From NCBI RefSeq assembly GCF_900129855.1, contig NZ_LT670819.1, positions 1,178,001-1,242,000 on the forward strand: a DNA stretch of 64,000 nucleotides, read 5' to 3'. The notes under the pieces are model-generated. The model was not told the origin of the DNA and did not search any database. It saw only the letters and a program-made list of their open reading frames with translations. The DNA comes from Streptomyces sp. 3214.6 (GTDB lineage: Bacteria > Actinomycetota > Actinomycetes > Streptomycetales > Streptomycetaceae). The position numbers and the translations under genes are program-made. Positions 16,662 through 24,250 of this stretch are shown one piece after another (position 1 is the stretch's first letter; every line of letters begins with the position of its first letter).

Positions 16662-17399
16662 GCCGCCCTCCAGCATCAGGGTCGCGCCGGTCAGGTAGGC
16701 CATGTCGTCGCTGACGAGTGCGGCCACCGCGCGGCCGATGTCCGCCTCCGGGTCGCCCATCCTGCCCAGGGGGATGCCGGCGAGCACGCTCTCGGCCTTG
16801 TCCGGGTGGGCCGCGAAGAACGCCTCCGCCGCCGGGCTCAGCGCGGCCGGGCAGACCACGTTGACCCGGATCCCGTACGCGCCCCACTCCCGCGCGGCGA
16901 CCCTCGTCAGGCCCCGGACGGCCTCCTTGGCCATCGCGTACGCCCCGAAGCCCGCCTCGCCCTGCACCGCGGCCGACGAACCGAGACTGACCACGCTGCC
17001 GCGACTCGCCTTCAGATGGGGCAGGGCCGACCGCATCGCGTGGAAGGCCGCCAACGGGCCGCTGCGGTAGGCGAGTTCGACATCGTCGTACGACGTCTGC
17101 TCCAGCGGGCGCTGCACCGAGCTCTGGGCGTTGTTGACCAGCACGTCCAGCCGGCCGAACTCCCGTACCGTCTCGGCCACCATGCGGTCCACGTCGTCCC
17201 GTTCGCCGACGTCGCCGACCACGGTGTACGCCCGTCCGCCGCGCGCGGCGATCTCCGCGGCCGTTTCCCTGAGCTTTCCCTCGGTACGGCCCGTGATCAC
17301 CACCGCCGCCCCCTCCGCCGCCAGCGCGAGCGCGATTCCGCGGCCGACGCCCTGCCCGCCGCCGGTGACCAGGGCCACCTTCCCCGACAACCGTTGCAT
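16647..17399 (-). CDS. SDR-family oxidoreductase
   Basis: A 250-residue short-chain dehydrogenase. It has the TGGGQGVGRG cofactor loop, VNNAQ in place of NNAG, the Ser in LGSSAAVQG and the YAMAK catalytic motif. GGRTPS ends the protein. The ATG at 17399 shares one base with the stop of the upstream NTF2-like gene (TGATG), so translation is coupled. It is last in the operon starting with two acyl-CoA dehydrogenase subunits at 20267, which suggests oxidation of a hydroxy group formed after dehydrogenation and hydration of the same substrate. Confidence 0.92.
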   Translation of the reverse strand: MQRLSGKVALVTGGGQGVGRGIALALAAEGAAVVITGRTEGKLRETAAEIAARGGRAYTVVGDVGERDDVDRMVAETVREFGRLDVLVNNAQSSVQRPLEQTSYDDVELAYRSGPLAAFHAMRSALPHLKASRGSVVSLGSSAAVQGEAGFGAYAMAKEAVRGLTRVAAREWGAYGIRVNVVCPAALSPAAEAFFAAHPDKAESVLAGIPLGRMGDPEADIGRAVAALVSDDMAYLTGATLMLEGGRTPS

Positions 17400-17911
17400 C
17401 ACGTCTCCTTCCAGAAAGGTCCCCACGACGGGAAGGCTTCGGGCAGCGCGGGTTCTCCGGCTCCCTCCCAGGAGCCGAATCCCACGGCCTGGGGGCGCTC
17501 GGTCACGTCGGCGGCGTACCAGTGCTGCTCTCGGCGCCGAGAGAAGTACCATTCGCCGTCCACGCGCGCGTACTCGTCGAGGTAGCGGATGGCCATGACG
17601 ATCCACCGCTCCCCCACCTCGTGCTCGGCACGGCAGTAGACGGATCCGGTGGCCGTGTCGCGGCCGGTGAACTCGACGCGGTGGCCGCAGATCTGGTGGA
17701 CCGATCGGTGAAAGCCCCTGACGAGCGGGTCGATGTGCGCCCGCAGCGCCTCCCGGCCGCGACCGTGGCGGCCCATGTCGACGTCCGGCCGGAAGCAGGC
17801 GGTCCAGGCGTCGAGGTCGCGGCTGTCCACGGCGAGCGCGTAGCGGACCGGCAGTTGCTGGATGGCCAGGTGCGACTCGACGCGGTCGAGGCGTTCCTCC
17901 GGCGACGTCAC
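17399..17911 (-). CDS. NTF2-like (SnoaL-type) protein
   Basis: A 170-residue alpha+beta-barrel protein. Residues about 10-125 (AIQQLPVRYALAVDSRDLDAWTACF, VHQICGHRVEFTGRDTATGSVYCRA, GEWYFSRRREQHWY) match the nuclear transport factor 2-like fold. This fold is used by ketosteroid isomerase, scytalone dehydratase and SnoaL cyclases. The Asp and His residues in the pocket would allow isomerase or dehydratase chemistry, but no family-specific function is assigned. The GTG start overlaps the stop of the large acyl-CoA dehydrogenase subunit gene by 4 nt. It could isomerise a double bond or hydrate the enoyl product in this operon. Confidence 0.85.
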   Translation of the reverse strand: MTSPEERLDRVESHLAIQQLPVRYALAVDSRDLDAWTACFRPDVDMGRHGRGREALRAHIDPLVRGFHRSVHQICGHRVEFTGRDTATGSVYCRAEHEVGERWIVMAIRYLDEYARVDGEWYFSRRREQHWYAADVTERPQAVGFGSWEGAGEPALPEAFPSWGPFWKET

Positions 17912-19122
17912 GGCCGGGGCTCCTTCGGCAGACCGAGGACCTGCTCCCCGATGATGTTGCGCTGGATTTCGCTGGATCCGCCGTAGATCGTCTCCGCCAG
18001 GGAGAGCAGGAACGAGCGCTGCCGGGTGTCCAGGCCGTAGTCCTCACCGACGATCTGACCGGCGGGACCCGCCAACTCCTGGGCCAGGTGGCCAAGTTGC
18101 TGGTGGCGTGTCGAGGCGTACAGCTTGGCCGTGGTGGCCTGGGCGCCCGGGGTGCGGCCCGCGGTCAGTTCGGCGATCGTGCGGAGGTTGGTGGTGCGCA
18201 TGATGCGTACGGAGATCCAGGCGTCGACGATGCGACGGCGCAGCATCGGATCGTCGAGCGCGCCTCGTTCCCGGGCCAGGTCGATCAGCGCCTCGGCCTC
18301 CCGCTCGAAGGTGAGCTGCTGCGGCAGGAGCGTCGTGCCGCGTTCGATGCCGAGGGTGGTCATCGCGGTGCGCCAGCCCTGTCCGACCTCGCCCACGACC
18401 ATGTCCGCGCCGGTGCGCGCGTCGGAGAGGAACACCTCGGCGAACTCGTCCTGGCCGGCGAGGTTGCGGATGGGGCGGATCTCCACTCCCGGCTGGTCCG
18501 TGGGCAGGAGCAGCATGGTCAGGCCCTTGTGCCGGACGGAGTCCGGATCGGTGCGGGTGAGGAGGTAGAGCCAGTCGGCGTGGACGCCGAAGGACGTCCA
18601 CACCTTCTGGCCGTTGACCACCCACTCTCCCCCACTCTCGGCTCCGCTCGAGCGGGAGGTGCCGCCACCCGTCCGCTCGGCCCGGGTGCGCACCGACGCC
18701 AGGTCGGAGCCCGCGCCGGGCTCGCTGAAGCCCTGGCCCCACAATTCCTCGACGGCGAGGATCGGCGGCAGGAAGCGCTTCTTCTGCTCCTCGCTGCCCG
18801 TCTTGAGCAGCATGGGGCCGAGCAGGTCGAGGGCGTTGCCGGTAGCCCGGTAGGGGGCGTTCACGCGGGCGTATTCGTACTCGAAGACGATCTCCTCGAG
18901 GAGTCCGAGCCCGCGTCCGCCGTACTCCTCGGGCCAGGCGATGCCCAACCAGTGGCCCGCGGACAGTTCGCGGTCCCAGGCAAGGCGGACGTCCCAGGCC
19001 GCGCCGTCGGTGGGGCCGCCCACACCCCTGTGTTCGGCGAACTCCCCCACCAGGTGGTCCGTCAGCCAGTCCCGCAGTTCGTCGCGGAAGTCGCGTACGG
19101 CGGGCCCGAATTCCAGCTCCAT
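17908..19122 (-). CDS. Acyl-CoA dehydrogenase, large-subunit type
   Basis: A 404-residue acyl-CoA dehydrogenase. Seen are WPEEYGGRGLGLLE, WGQGFSEPGAGSDLASV, VVNGQKVWTSFGVHADW, IRPIRNLAGQDEFAEVFL and the C-terminal TIYGGSSEIQRNIIGEQVLGLPKEPRP. The GGGTSRSSGAESGG stretch (about 152-165) is a low-complexity insert. The enzyme matches the alpha-type subunit of actinobacterial alpha2beta2 dehydrogenases (ChsE/FadE28-29 style). The neighbouring small subunit starts at 20267 and ends 20 nt before this start (GGGAGAGGCAGAC ribosome site). The pair probably forms one active site per heterodimer, acting on a bulky or branched acyl-CoA. Confidence 0.93.
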   Translation of the reverse strand: MELEFGPAVRDFRDELRDWLTDHLVGEFAEHRGVGGPTDGAAWDVRLAWDRELSAGHWLGIAWPEEYGGRGLGLLEEIVFEYEYARVNAPYRATGNALDLLGPMLLKTGSEEQKKRFLPPILAVEELWGQGFSEPGAGSDLASVRTRAERTGGGTSRSSGAESGGEWVVNGQKVWTSFGVHADWLYLLTRTDPDSVRHKGLTMLLLPTDQPGVEIRPIRNLAGQDEFAEVFLSDARTGADMVVGEVGQGWRTAMTTLGIERGTTLLPQQLTFEREAEALIDLARERGALDDPMLRRRIVDAWISVRIMRTTNLRTIAELTAGRTPGAQATTAKLYASTRHQQLGHLAQELAGPAGQIVGEDYGLDTRQRSFLLSLAETIYGGSSEIQRNIIGEQVLGLPKEPRP

Positions 19123-19142
19123 GTCTGCCTCTCCCTGGGGTC

Positions 19143-20267
19143 TCAGATGCCGAGCCGGGCGGCGAGCAGCTCCCGGTGGTACGACGGTGTGCCCAGCAGC
19201 ACCTCGGAGCTCTTGGCCCGCTTGAAGTACAGGTGCGCGGGGTGCTCCCAGGTGAAGCCGATCCCGCCGTGGACCTGGATGCTGTCGCCGGTGACCTTGG
19301 TGAAGGCCTCCGAGCAGAAGGCCTGGGCCAGCGCCGCCGCGACGGCGATCTCCGTCTCGTCGCCGGCGGCCAGCGCCCACAGTCCCGCGTACGCGGCGGA
19401 GCGGGCGGACTCGATCTCCACCAGCATGTCGGCGCACTTGTGCTTGACGCCCTGGAAGGAGCCGATGGGCCGCCCGTACTGCATCCGGATCCTGGCGTAG
19501 TCCACGGCGGCCTCCAGTGCGGCGGACGCTCCGCCGACCTGTTCGGCGGCGAGCAGGACGGAGGCGGCGGCGAGGGCGCGTCGCAGAGCGGGCCATGCCG
19601 TGCCCTCGGTGCCGAGCAGGCGGGCGGGGGTGTCCGTGAACTCCAGCCGGGCCTGTTTGCGGGTCTCGTCGAGGGTGGGCAGGGGGGTGCGGGTGAGGCC
19701 CGGTGCGCCCGCGGCGTCGACCGCGAAGAGGCTGATGCCGGCGGGGGCGCGGGCGGCGACCAGGAGCAGGTCGGCCAGGTGTCCGTCGGGGACGTAGGTC
19801 TTCGTGCCGGTCAGGCGCCAGCCGGCGGTGGGGTCGTCGCTCGCGGTGAGCCGGACGCCGGGCTCGTCCCAGCGGCCGTCGTCCTCGGTCAGCGCAAGGG
19901 TGGCCACCGTCTCGCCGGACGCGATGCCCGGCAGGAGGTCGCGTCGGGCCTGCTCGTCGTCGCAGCGCAGCAGGGCCTCGGCGGCCAGGGCGACGGTGGC
20001 GAAGTACGGCCCGCACAGCAGTGCGCGGCCCGCTTCCTCGAAGACGATGCCGAGATCGACGTAGCCGAAACCGGAGCCGCCGTACTCCTCGGGCACGGCC
20101 AGCCCCTGCAGGCCGAGCTCACCGGCCATCCGCCGCCAGATGAAGGCGTCATGGCCCTGCCGGTCGGCGGCCAGACGGCGCACGGCCGCCTCGTCGGAGT
20201 ACTTGGCCAGGAAGGACCGTACGACCTTGCGCAGCTCGTCCTGTTCCTGGCTGAAGGTGAGATCCAT
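19143..20267 (-). CDS. Acyl-CoA dehydrogenase, small-subunit type
   Basis: A 374-residue dehydrogenase homologue. It has VPEEYGGSGFGYVDLGIVFEEAGRALLCGPY, LALTEDDGRW, YGRPIGSFQGVKHKCADMLVEIESA, and the end VHGGIGFTWEHPAHLYFKRAKSSEVLLG. This C-terminus, with HPAHLYFKRAK instead of a YEGT loop, is the hallmark of the beta-type partner (FadE29-like) in heterotetrameric enzymes. It is first in the operon, directly behind the regulatory element at 20328-20361. Homologues also lie at 25038 and 39819 in this window. Confidence 0.93.
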   Translation of the reverse strand: MDLTFSQEQDELRKVVRSFLAKYSDEAAVRRLAADRQGHDAFIWRRMAGELGLQGLAVPEEYGGSGFGYVDLGIVFEEAGRALLCGPYFATVALAAEALLRCDDEQARRDLLPGIASGETVATLALTEDDGRWDEPGVRLTASDDPTAGWRLTGTKTYVPDGHLADLLLVAARAPAGISLFAVDAAGAPGLTRTPLPTLDETRKQARLEFTDTPARLLGTEGTAWPALRRALAAASVLLAAEQVGGASAALEAAVDYARIRMQYGRPIGSFQGVKHKCADMLVEIESARSAAYAGLWALAAGDETEIAVAAALAQAFCSEAFTKVTGDSIQVHGGIGFTWEHPAHLYFKRAKSSEVLLGTPSYHRELLAARLGI

Positions 20268-20327
20268 GCCGAGCTTCCCGTCCTCGGTGCGGCACCTGTG
20301 CCGGTCGCTTGCCGCTCGCCTCTCGAT

Positions 20328-20361
20328 ACAGTTAGATAATTATAGTATCCGCACTGATTAC
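20328..20361. promoter_or_regulatory. Conserved TTAGATAATTATAG promoter element, copy 2
   Basis: ACAGTTAGATAATTATAG plus CGCACTGATTA lies between the divergent acyl-CoA dehydrogenase (20267, -) and enoyl-CoA hydratase (20376, +). It matches the element at 9183-9216 at 28 of 33 positions, in the same orientation and just upstream of a plus-strand gene. The spacing to the hydratase start is only about 15 nt, so its transcript leader must be very short if this is the -10 region. Confidence 0.55.
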
Positions 20362-20375
20362 GCCAGGAGCGCGAC

Positions 20376-21197
20376 GTGACCGATCTCTACGCCCCGTTCA
20401 CGAGCCTGACCTTCGAGCGGCCCGCGCCCGGCGTGCTGCGCGTCGTGCTCGACGCCCCGAACCTCAACGCGGTCGATCCACGGATGCACGGTGAACTGGC
20501 CGACATCTGGCCGGTGATCGACCGGGACGAACAGACCCGGGCGGTGCTGGTCCAGGGGGCGGGCCGGGCGTTCTCGGCGGGCGGGACCTTCGACTCCATC
20601 GAGGCCATGACCGGGGACTACGCGGTGCGCGCCCGGGTGATGCGCGAGGCACGGGACATGGTCCACGGCGTGATCAACTGCTCGAAGCCGGTGGTCTCCG
20701 CGATCCACGGTCCGGCGGTCGGCGCCGGGCTGGTGATCGGCATGCTCGCGGACATCTCCGTGGCCGCCCGCACGGCGAAGATCGTCGACGGGCACACCCG
20801 TCTCGGGGTCGCGGCCGGCGATCACGCGGCCATCTGCTGGCCGCTGCTGTGCGGCATGGCCAAGGCCAAGTACTACCTGCTGACCTGTGAGGCGCTCACC
20901 GGCGAGGAGGCCGAGCGGATCGGGCTGGTGTCGAAGTGCGTGGCCGACGAGGAGGTGCACGCCGAGGCGCTGCGCGTGGCGACGGTCCTGGCCGCGGGGC
21001 CCGCCAGCGCCCTCAGCTGGACCAAGCGGTCCCTCAACCACTGGTACCGCACCGCGCAGCCGATCTTCGAGGCCTCGCTCGGCCTGGAGTTCTTCGGGTT
21101 CGGCGGGCACGAGGTCACGGAAGGTCTCGCCGCCCACCGGGACAAGCGCGCCCCCGACTTCGAGGGCGTGGCCGCCAAGCACCCCCTCGACCTGTGA
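20376..21197 (+). CDS. Enoyl-CoA hydratase/isomerase family protein
   Basis: A 273-residue crotonase-fold protein. It shows [37 protein letters not shown] and a distinctive active-site loop [26 protein letters not shown]. The GDHAA loop replaces the usual Glu-Gly pair, so the reaction may not be simple hydration; isomerase or hydrolase activity is possible. GTG 20376 has AGGAG 8 nt upstream. It is co-transcribed with a MaoC-like gene 43 nt downstream and divergent from the paired dehydrogenase operon. The crotonase at 24251 carries a similar GD loop. Confidence 0.9.
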   Translation: MTDLYAPFTSLTFERPAPGVLRVVLDAPNLNAVDPRMHGELADIWPVIDRDEQTRAVLVQGAGRAFSAGGTFDSIEAMTGDYAVRARVMREARDMVHGVINCSKPVVSAIHGPAVGAGLVIGMLADISVAARTAKIVDGHTRLGVAAGDHAAICWPLLCGMAKAKYYLLTCEALTGEEAERIGLVSKCVADEEVHAEALRVATVLAAGPASALSWTKRSLNHWYRTAQPIFEASLGLEFFGFGGHEVTEGLAAHRDKRAPDFEGVAAKHPLDL

Positions 21198-21240
21198 ACG
21201 CCGTGCACCCCACGGCCCCCGCATCAGAGAGGAACGCACG

Positions 21241-21741
21241 ATGACCGCGCAGCACACGACGACCGAAGTACCCCCGCTGGTCAGGGGGTTGACGTACGAG
21301 GAGATGCCGGTCGGGCAGGTCTTCCGGACCGCCCGCCGGACCGTCACCGAGACCGACCTGGTCAACTTCGTCACCTGGGGCGGCTTCACCGAGCCGCTCT
21401 TCTGGGACGCCACGCACGCCGCGGAGGGCGGGTACACCGGCCGGCTGGTCCCAGGTGGCCTGACGTACTGCCTCGCCGAAGGACTCGTCCTCCAGACGAA
21501 CGTGCTGCACGGCACGGGCCTCGCCTTCCTGCACATGGAGCTGACCGTGCGGGGGCCGGTGTACGTCGGCGACACGCTGTACGCCATCGTGGAGACGACC
21601 GGGTGCCGCCCCTCCAGCAAGCCCGGCCGGGGCGTGGTGACCAGCAGGATCACCGTGAGAAACCAGCGGGACGAGGACGTCCTGGTCTACTGTCCGGTGC
21701 GGCTGATCCGCGGCCTGGACTACGAGGCGCCGACGCCCTGA
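21241..21741 (+). CDS. MaoC-like hot-dog protein
   Basis: A 166-residue hot-dog protein. YEEMPVGQVFRTARRTVTETDLVNFVTWGG is the MaoC start. RLVPGGLTYCLAEGLVLQ occupies the helix where AHG is usual, and VRGPVYVGDTLYAIVETT marks the core strands. The Asp-His catalytic pair of hydratase 2 is not obvious (PLFWDATHA lies at the place of NPLH), so hydratase activity is uncertain. The ATG at 21241 follows GAGAGGAAC. Its last 22 nt overlap the end of the convergent GH1-like gene. Confidence 0.87.
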   Translation: MTAQHTTTEVPPLVRGLTYEEMPVGQVFRTARRTVTETDLVNFVTWGGFTEPLFWDATHAAEGGYTGRLVPGGLTYCLAEGLVLQTNVLHGTGLAFLHMELTVRGPVYVGDTLYAIVETTGCRPSSKPGRGVVTSRITVRNQRDEDVLVYCPVRLIRGLDYEAPTP

Positions 21742-23120
21742 CCCCGGGGCACGAGGGTCAGTCCGGCCCCCGGAGCGGCGGCGGGTGCGGCGGCGAGCGC
21801 TCCCGCGTGCAGCCAGTCGGACGGCATCGTGGGGCGCGGCGCGAGCTCGTGGTCCGGGACCGCCATCGCGTACAGACGGGTGTAGCGGAACTTGGCCTCC
21901 AGGTTGTCGAGGACCGACCAGTACTCGTAGCCGCACACGTCCACTCCGGCGGCGACGAGCCTCGCCAGCCAGGACAGCCGGGCCCGCAGCAGGGCCCGGC
22001 GCCGGGCGTCGTCGCTGTGTCCCGTGTCGTCGACCAGGTCCAGGTCGCCCATGCCGTTGTCGACGACGGACAGCGGTGGCAGCAGATCCCCGTACAGGTC
22101 GCACAGGCCGGCCACGGCGTCGGCGAGCCCTTCGGGGATGAGGGGCCAGCCGTACGCGGTCGTCTCCACGTCGTCGAAGGGGACGATCGCGAAGCCGAGG
22201 CCCATGAGCAGGCGGTTGACCTCGTTGAGGGCGCTGCGGCACTTCGTGGTCGACAGCACGCGCGGCAGGTTCTCCGGTGCGGTGACGCGGAACGGGGTGT
22301 GCCAGGACAGGCCCAGCAGGTCCTGGGCGGTGGCGATGACGTCCAGGTCGCCCGGGCGTACACAGCCGGTGGTCGCGACCGGGGCGACGTCCTCCTCGGT
22401 CACCATGTGCTCGCCGAGCAGCAGGGGGTCGAGGAAGATGCGGTTGGTCCAGCTCTCCAGGCGTTCCAGGGCGAGGCGGTCGTAGGGGTCGTCGGTGGCC
22501 GTGTAGCCGCCGACGAGGGTCACCGTCGTGCCGATGCGGCCCCTGATGCCGGCGGCCCCGAGGGCCTGGGTGGCGAGCCCGTTGGCGAGCAGGATGTGGT
22601 GGACCGCCGGCAGCCCGGCCCGGCCGGCGCCCCGGCCCGGTGAGTACATTCCGGCCACATGGTCGGCGAGCGTGGGGCCGGCCAGGTCGGTGGAGGTGAT
22701 CCAGCGTTCCACCCGGTCGCCGAAACGGCGGCCCAGCTCGGCGGCGTACGCGGCGAAGTGCTCGGCGGTGTCGCGGGCGAGCCAGCCGCGACCGGCGTCC
22801 AGCCACGGCGGCAGGGTGCGGTCGAACAGGGTGAGAGCGGGCCGTGTCCCCTGTGCGAGCAGGGCGTCGAGCGTGCGCTCGCAGCGGTCCAGTGCCTCCC
22901 GGTCCCAGCTGCCGGGGCCGTCGGGCTGGAGCTGCGGCCAGCCGGCGACCATGCGGTGCATGTCGGCCGTGACGCCGAGCAGCTGCCGGATGTCGTCGGT
23001 CCACTGCCGGAAGTGTCCGCCGCGCTCGGGCGGGGGCGGCGGCGGGGCCGCGATGGTGTCCGCGGTGGCGACCCCCCAGTCGACACCGCGCAGGGATTCG
23101 TGCAGGAAACCATCGCTCAT
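21720..23120 (-). CDS. GH1-like TIM-barrel protein lacking both catalytic glutamates
   Basis: A 466-residue protein with the plan of family 1 glycosidases: a long barrel, LGLSWHTPFRV, AYGWPLIPEGL and the late GYEYWSVLDNLEAKFRYTRLY motif. The acid/base position (normally NEP) reads STDLAG near residue 145. The nucleophile (normally TENG) reads VVDNG near residue 354. So glycosidase activity is unlikely as read. The N-terminus has a run of six prolines (PPPPPP, about 26-31). It is a single gene among acyl-CoA genes and may have been recruited as a binding protein or for different chemistry. Confidence 0.8.
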   Translation of the reverse strand: MSDGFLHESLRGVDWGVATADTIAAPPPPPPERGGHFRQWTDDIRQLLGVTADMHRMVAGWPQLQPDGPGSWDREALDRCERTLDALLAQGTRPALTLFDRTLPPWLDAGRGWLARDTAEHFAAYAAELGRRFGDRVERWITSTDLAGPTLADHVAGMYSPGRGAGRAGLPAVHHILLANGLATQALGAAGIRGRIGTTVTLVGGYTATDDPYDRLALERLESWTNRIFLDPLLLGEHMVTEEDVAPVATTGCVRPGDLDVIATAQDLLGLSWHTPFRVTAPENLPRVLSTTKCRSALNEVNRLLMGLGFAIVPFDDVETTAYGWPLIPEGLADAVAGLCDLYGDLLPPLSVVDNGMGDLDLVDDTGHSDDARRRALLRARLSWLARLVAAGVDVCGYEYWSVLDNLEAKFRYTRLYAMAVPDHELAPRPTMPSDWLHAGALAAAPAAAPGAGLTLVPRGQGVGAS

Positions 23121-23144
23121 GGTTACCGTCCAGGCGGCTAATGG

Positions 23145-23168
23145 TTCAGCGCATTCAACTGAATGCCC
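23145..23168. promoter_or_regulatory. Palindromic CATTCAACTGAATG element upstream of the GH1-like gene
   Basis: GCATTCAACTGAATGC is nearly perfectly self-complementary and lies 25-50 nt before the GH1-like start on the minus strand. Read leftwards, AGTTGAATGC also occurs at 24207-24217, and AGTTGAA recurs at 33969-33975, both in divergent gaps. It may be a site for another regulator of the island. Confidence 0.4.
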
Positions 23169-23247
23169 GCCGACCGGACGCTAACACTTCAGGCAAACGA
23201 CGACAATGTTTCGGCCGGATGTCCCCGACCTGTCCCCCGAAGGGGCC

Positions 23248-24114
23248 CTACTCGCCGAAGGGGCGGAACTCCTCCTCGTGCCACCAGGGGTAGACGGGCG
23301 GCATGTCCTTGCTGACCCGGCCCGGGAAGACGGGTGGCCGCTTGCCGAGGAACGACTCGACGCCCTCCACCGGATCCGGGCCGCCGCCGATCTGGCTCAT
23401 GATCCGCGAGTCGAGCCGGTGGGCGGTCATCGGGTGGGGCTCTCCGAGCATCCGCCACATCATCTGGCGGGCGAGGGCGACCGATATCGCCGAGGTGTGC
23501 CCGGCGATCTCCCGGGCGAGTTCGTACGCCGTCGGCAGCAGCTCCTGCGGCGGGTGGACGGAGCGGACCAGACCGGCCTCCAGCGCCTCGCCCGGACCGA
23601 AGACACGGCCCGTGGCCACCCACTCCATGGCCCGCTGCATGCCGACCGCCCGCGGCAGGAACCAGCTCGCCGCCGACTCCGGGACGATGCCCCGGCGGGC
23701 GAAGACGAAGCCGAACTTCGCCGAGGTCGACGCCAGCCGAATGTCCATCGGCAGGGTCATGCTGGCCCCGACGCCCGCAGCCGGGCCGTTGATCGCCGCG
23801 ATGACCGGCTTGGTGCTGGAGAAGATCCGCAGCGCCACCCGGCCGCCGGTGTCCCGGTGCCGGGCGCCCGCCCCGCGGTGATCGAAGGACGAGCCTCCGG
23901 AGCTGACGTCGGCGCCCGCACAGAAGCCGCGTCCGGCGCCGGTCACCACGATCACCCGTACCTCGTCGTCCGCGTCGGCGGCGCCCAGGACGTCGAGCAG
24001 GTCCTGCATCATCTGCGGGTTGAAGGCGTTGAGTTTCTCGGGCCGGTTGAGGGTGACGGTGAGGATCCGCTCCGCCACCTCGGCCCGCACGGTCTCGTAC
24101 TCCTGCTCCGGCAT
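23248..24114 (-). CDS. Enoyl-CoA hydratase/isomerase family protein
   Basis: A 288-residue crotonase-fold protein. LNRPEKLNAFNPQ, GAGRGFCAGADVSSGGSS, NGPAAGVGASMTLPMDIRLAS and RRGIVPESAASWFLPRAVG are clear. The loop GIVPESAASW keeps the Glu found in standard hydratases (GIVPEGASS type). The C-terminal PPVYPWWHEEEFRPFGE is an extension. ATG 24114 has GGAGGACG 5-8 nt upstream. It appears monocistronic, and three tiny overlapping start codons lie ahead of it (see the repeat at 24137-24175). Confidence 0.92.
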   Translation of the reverse strand: MPEQEYETVRAEVAERILTVTLNRPEKLNAFNPQMMQDLLDVLGAADADDEVRVIVVTGAGRGFCAGADVSSGGSSFDHRGAGARHRDTGGRVALRIFSSTKPVIAAINGPAAGVGASMTLPMDIRLASTSAKFGFVFARRGIVPESAASWFLPRAVGMQRAMEWVATGRVFGPGEALEAGLVRSVHPPQELLPTAYELAREIAGHTSAISVALARQMMWRMLGEPHPMTAHRLDSRIMSQIGGGPDPVEGVESFLGKRPPVFPGRVSKDMPPVYPWWHEEEFRPFGE

Positions 24115-24136
24115 GCGCGTCCTCCGTCATTCGCTG

Positions 24137-24175
24137 GCGTCACTCATGGGCGTCACTCATGGGCGTCACTCATGC
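24137..24175 (-). repeat. Three 13-bp tandem repeats with mini-ORFs upstream of a hydratase gene
   Basis: GCGTCACTCATGG occurs three times head to tail (the last copy ends in C). On the minus strand every unit supplies ATGAGTGACGCC. The three units open six-codon reading frames MSDAHE, MSDAHE and MSDASE, each ending in TGA, in successive frames. The last one stops 17 nt before the hydratase start. It could be a slippage product or a leader that affects translation. Confidence 0.6.
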
Positions 24176-24195
24176 AACCCGGTTTCCAGAAAGCT

Positions 24196-24217
24196 TAATT
24201 AGTTATAGCATTCAACT
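24196..24217. promoter_or_regulatory. AT-rich promoter/operator element in a divergent gap
   Basis: TAATTAGTTATAGCATTCAAC lies between the minus-strand hydratase (24114) and the plus-strand crotonase operon (24251). TTAGTTATAG resembles the TTAGATAATTATAG core of other gaps, and GCATTCAACT repeats the half site at 23145-23168. It is the only AT-rich stretch in this 136-nt gap and so the likely promoter. Confidence 0.45.
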
Positions 24218-24250
24218 CTAATGACGCGCCCCTGAACGATGGTGGTGGAG

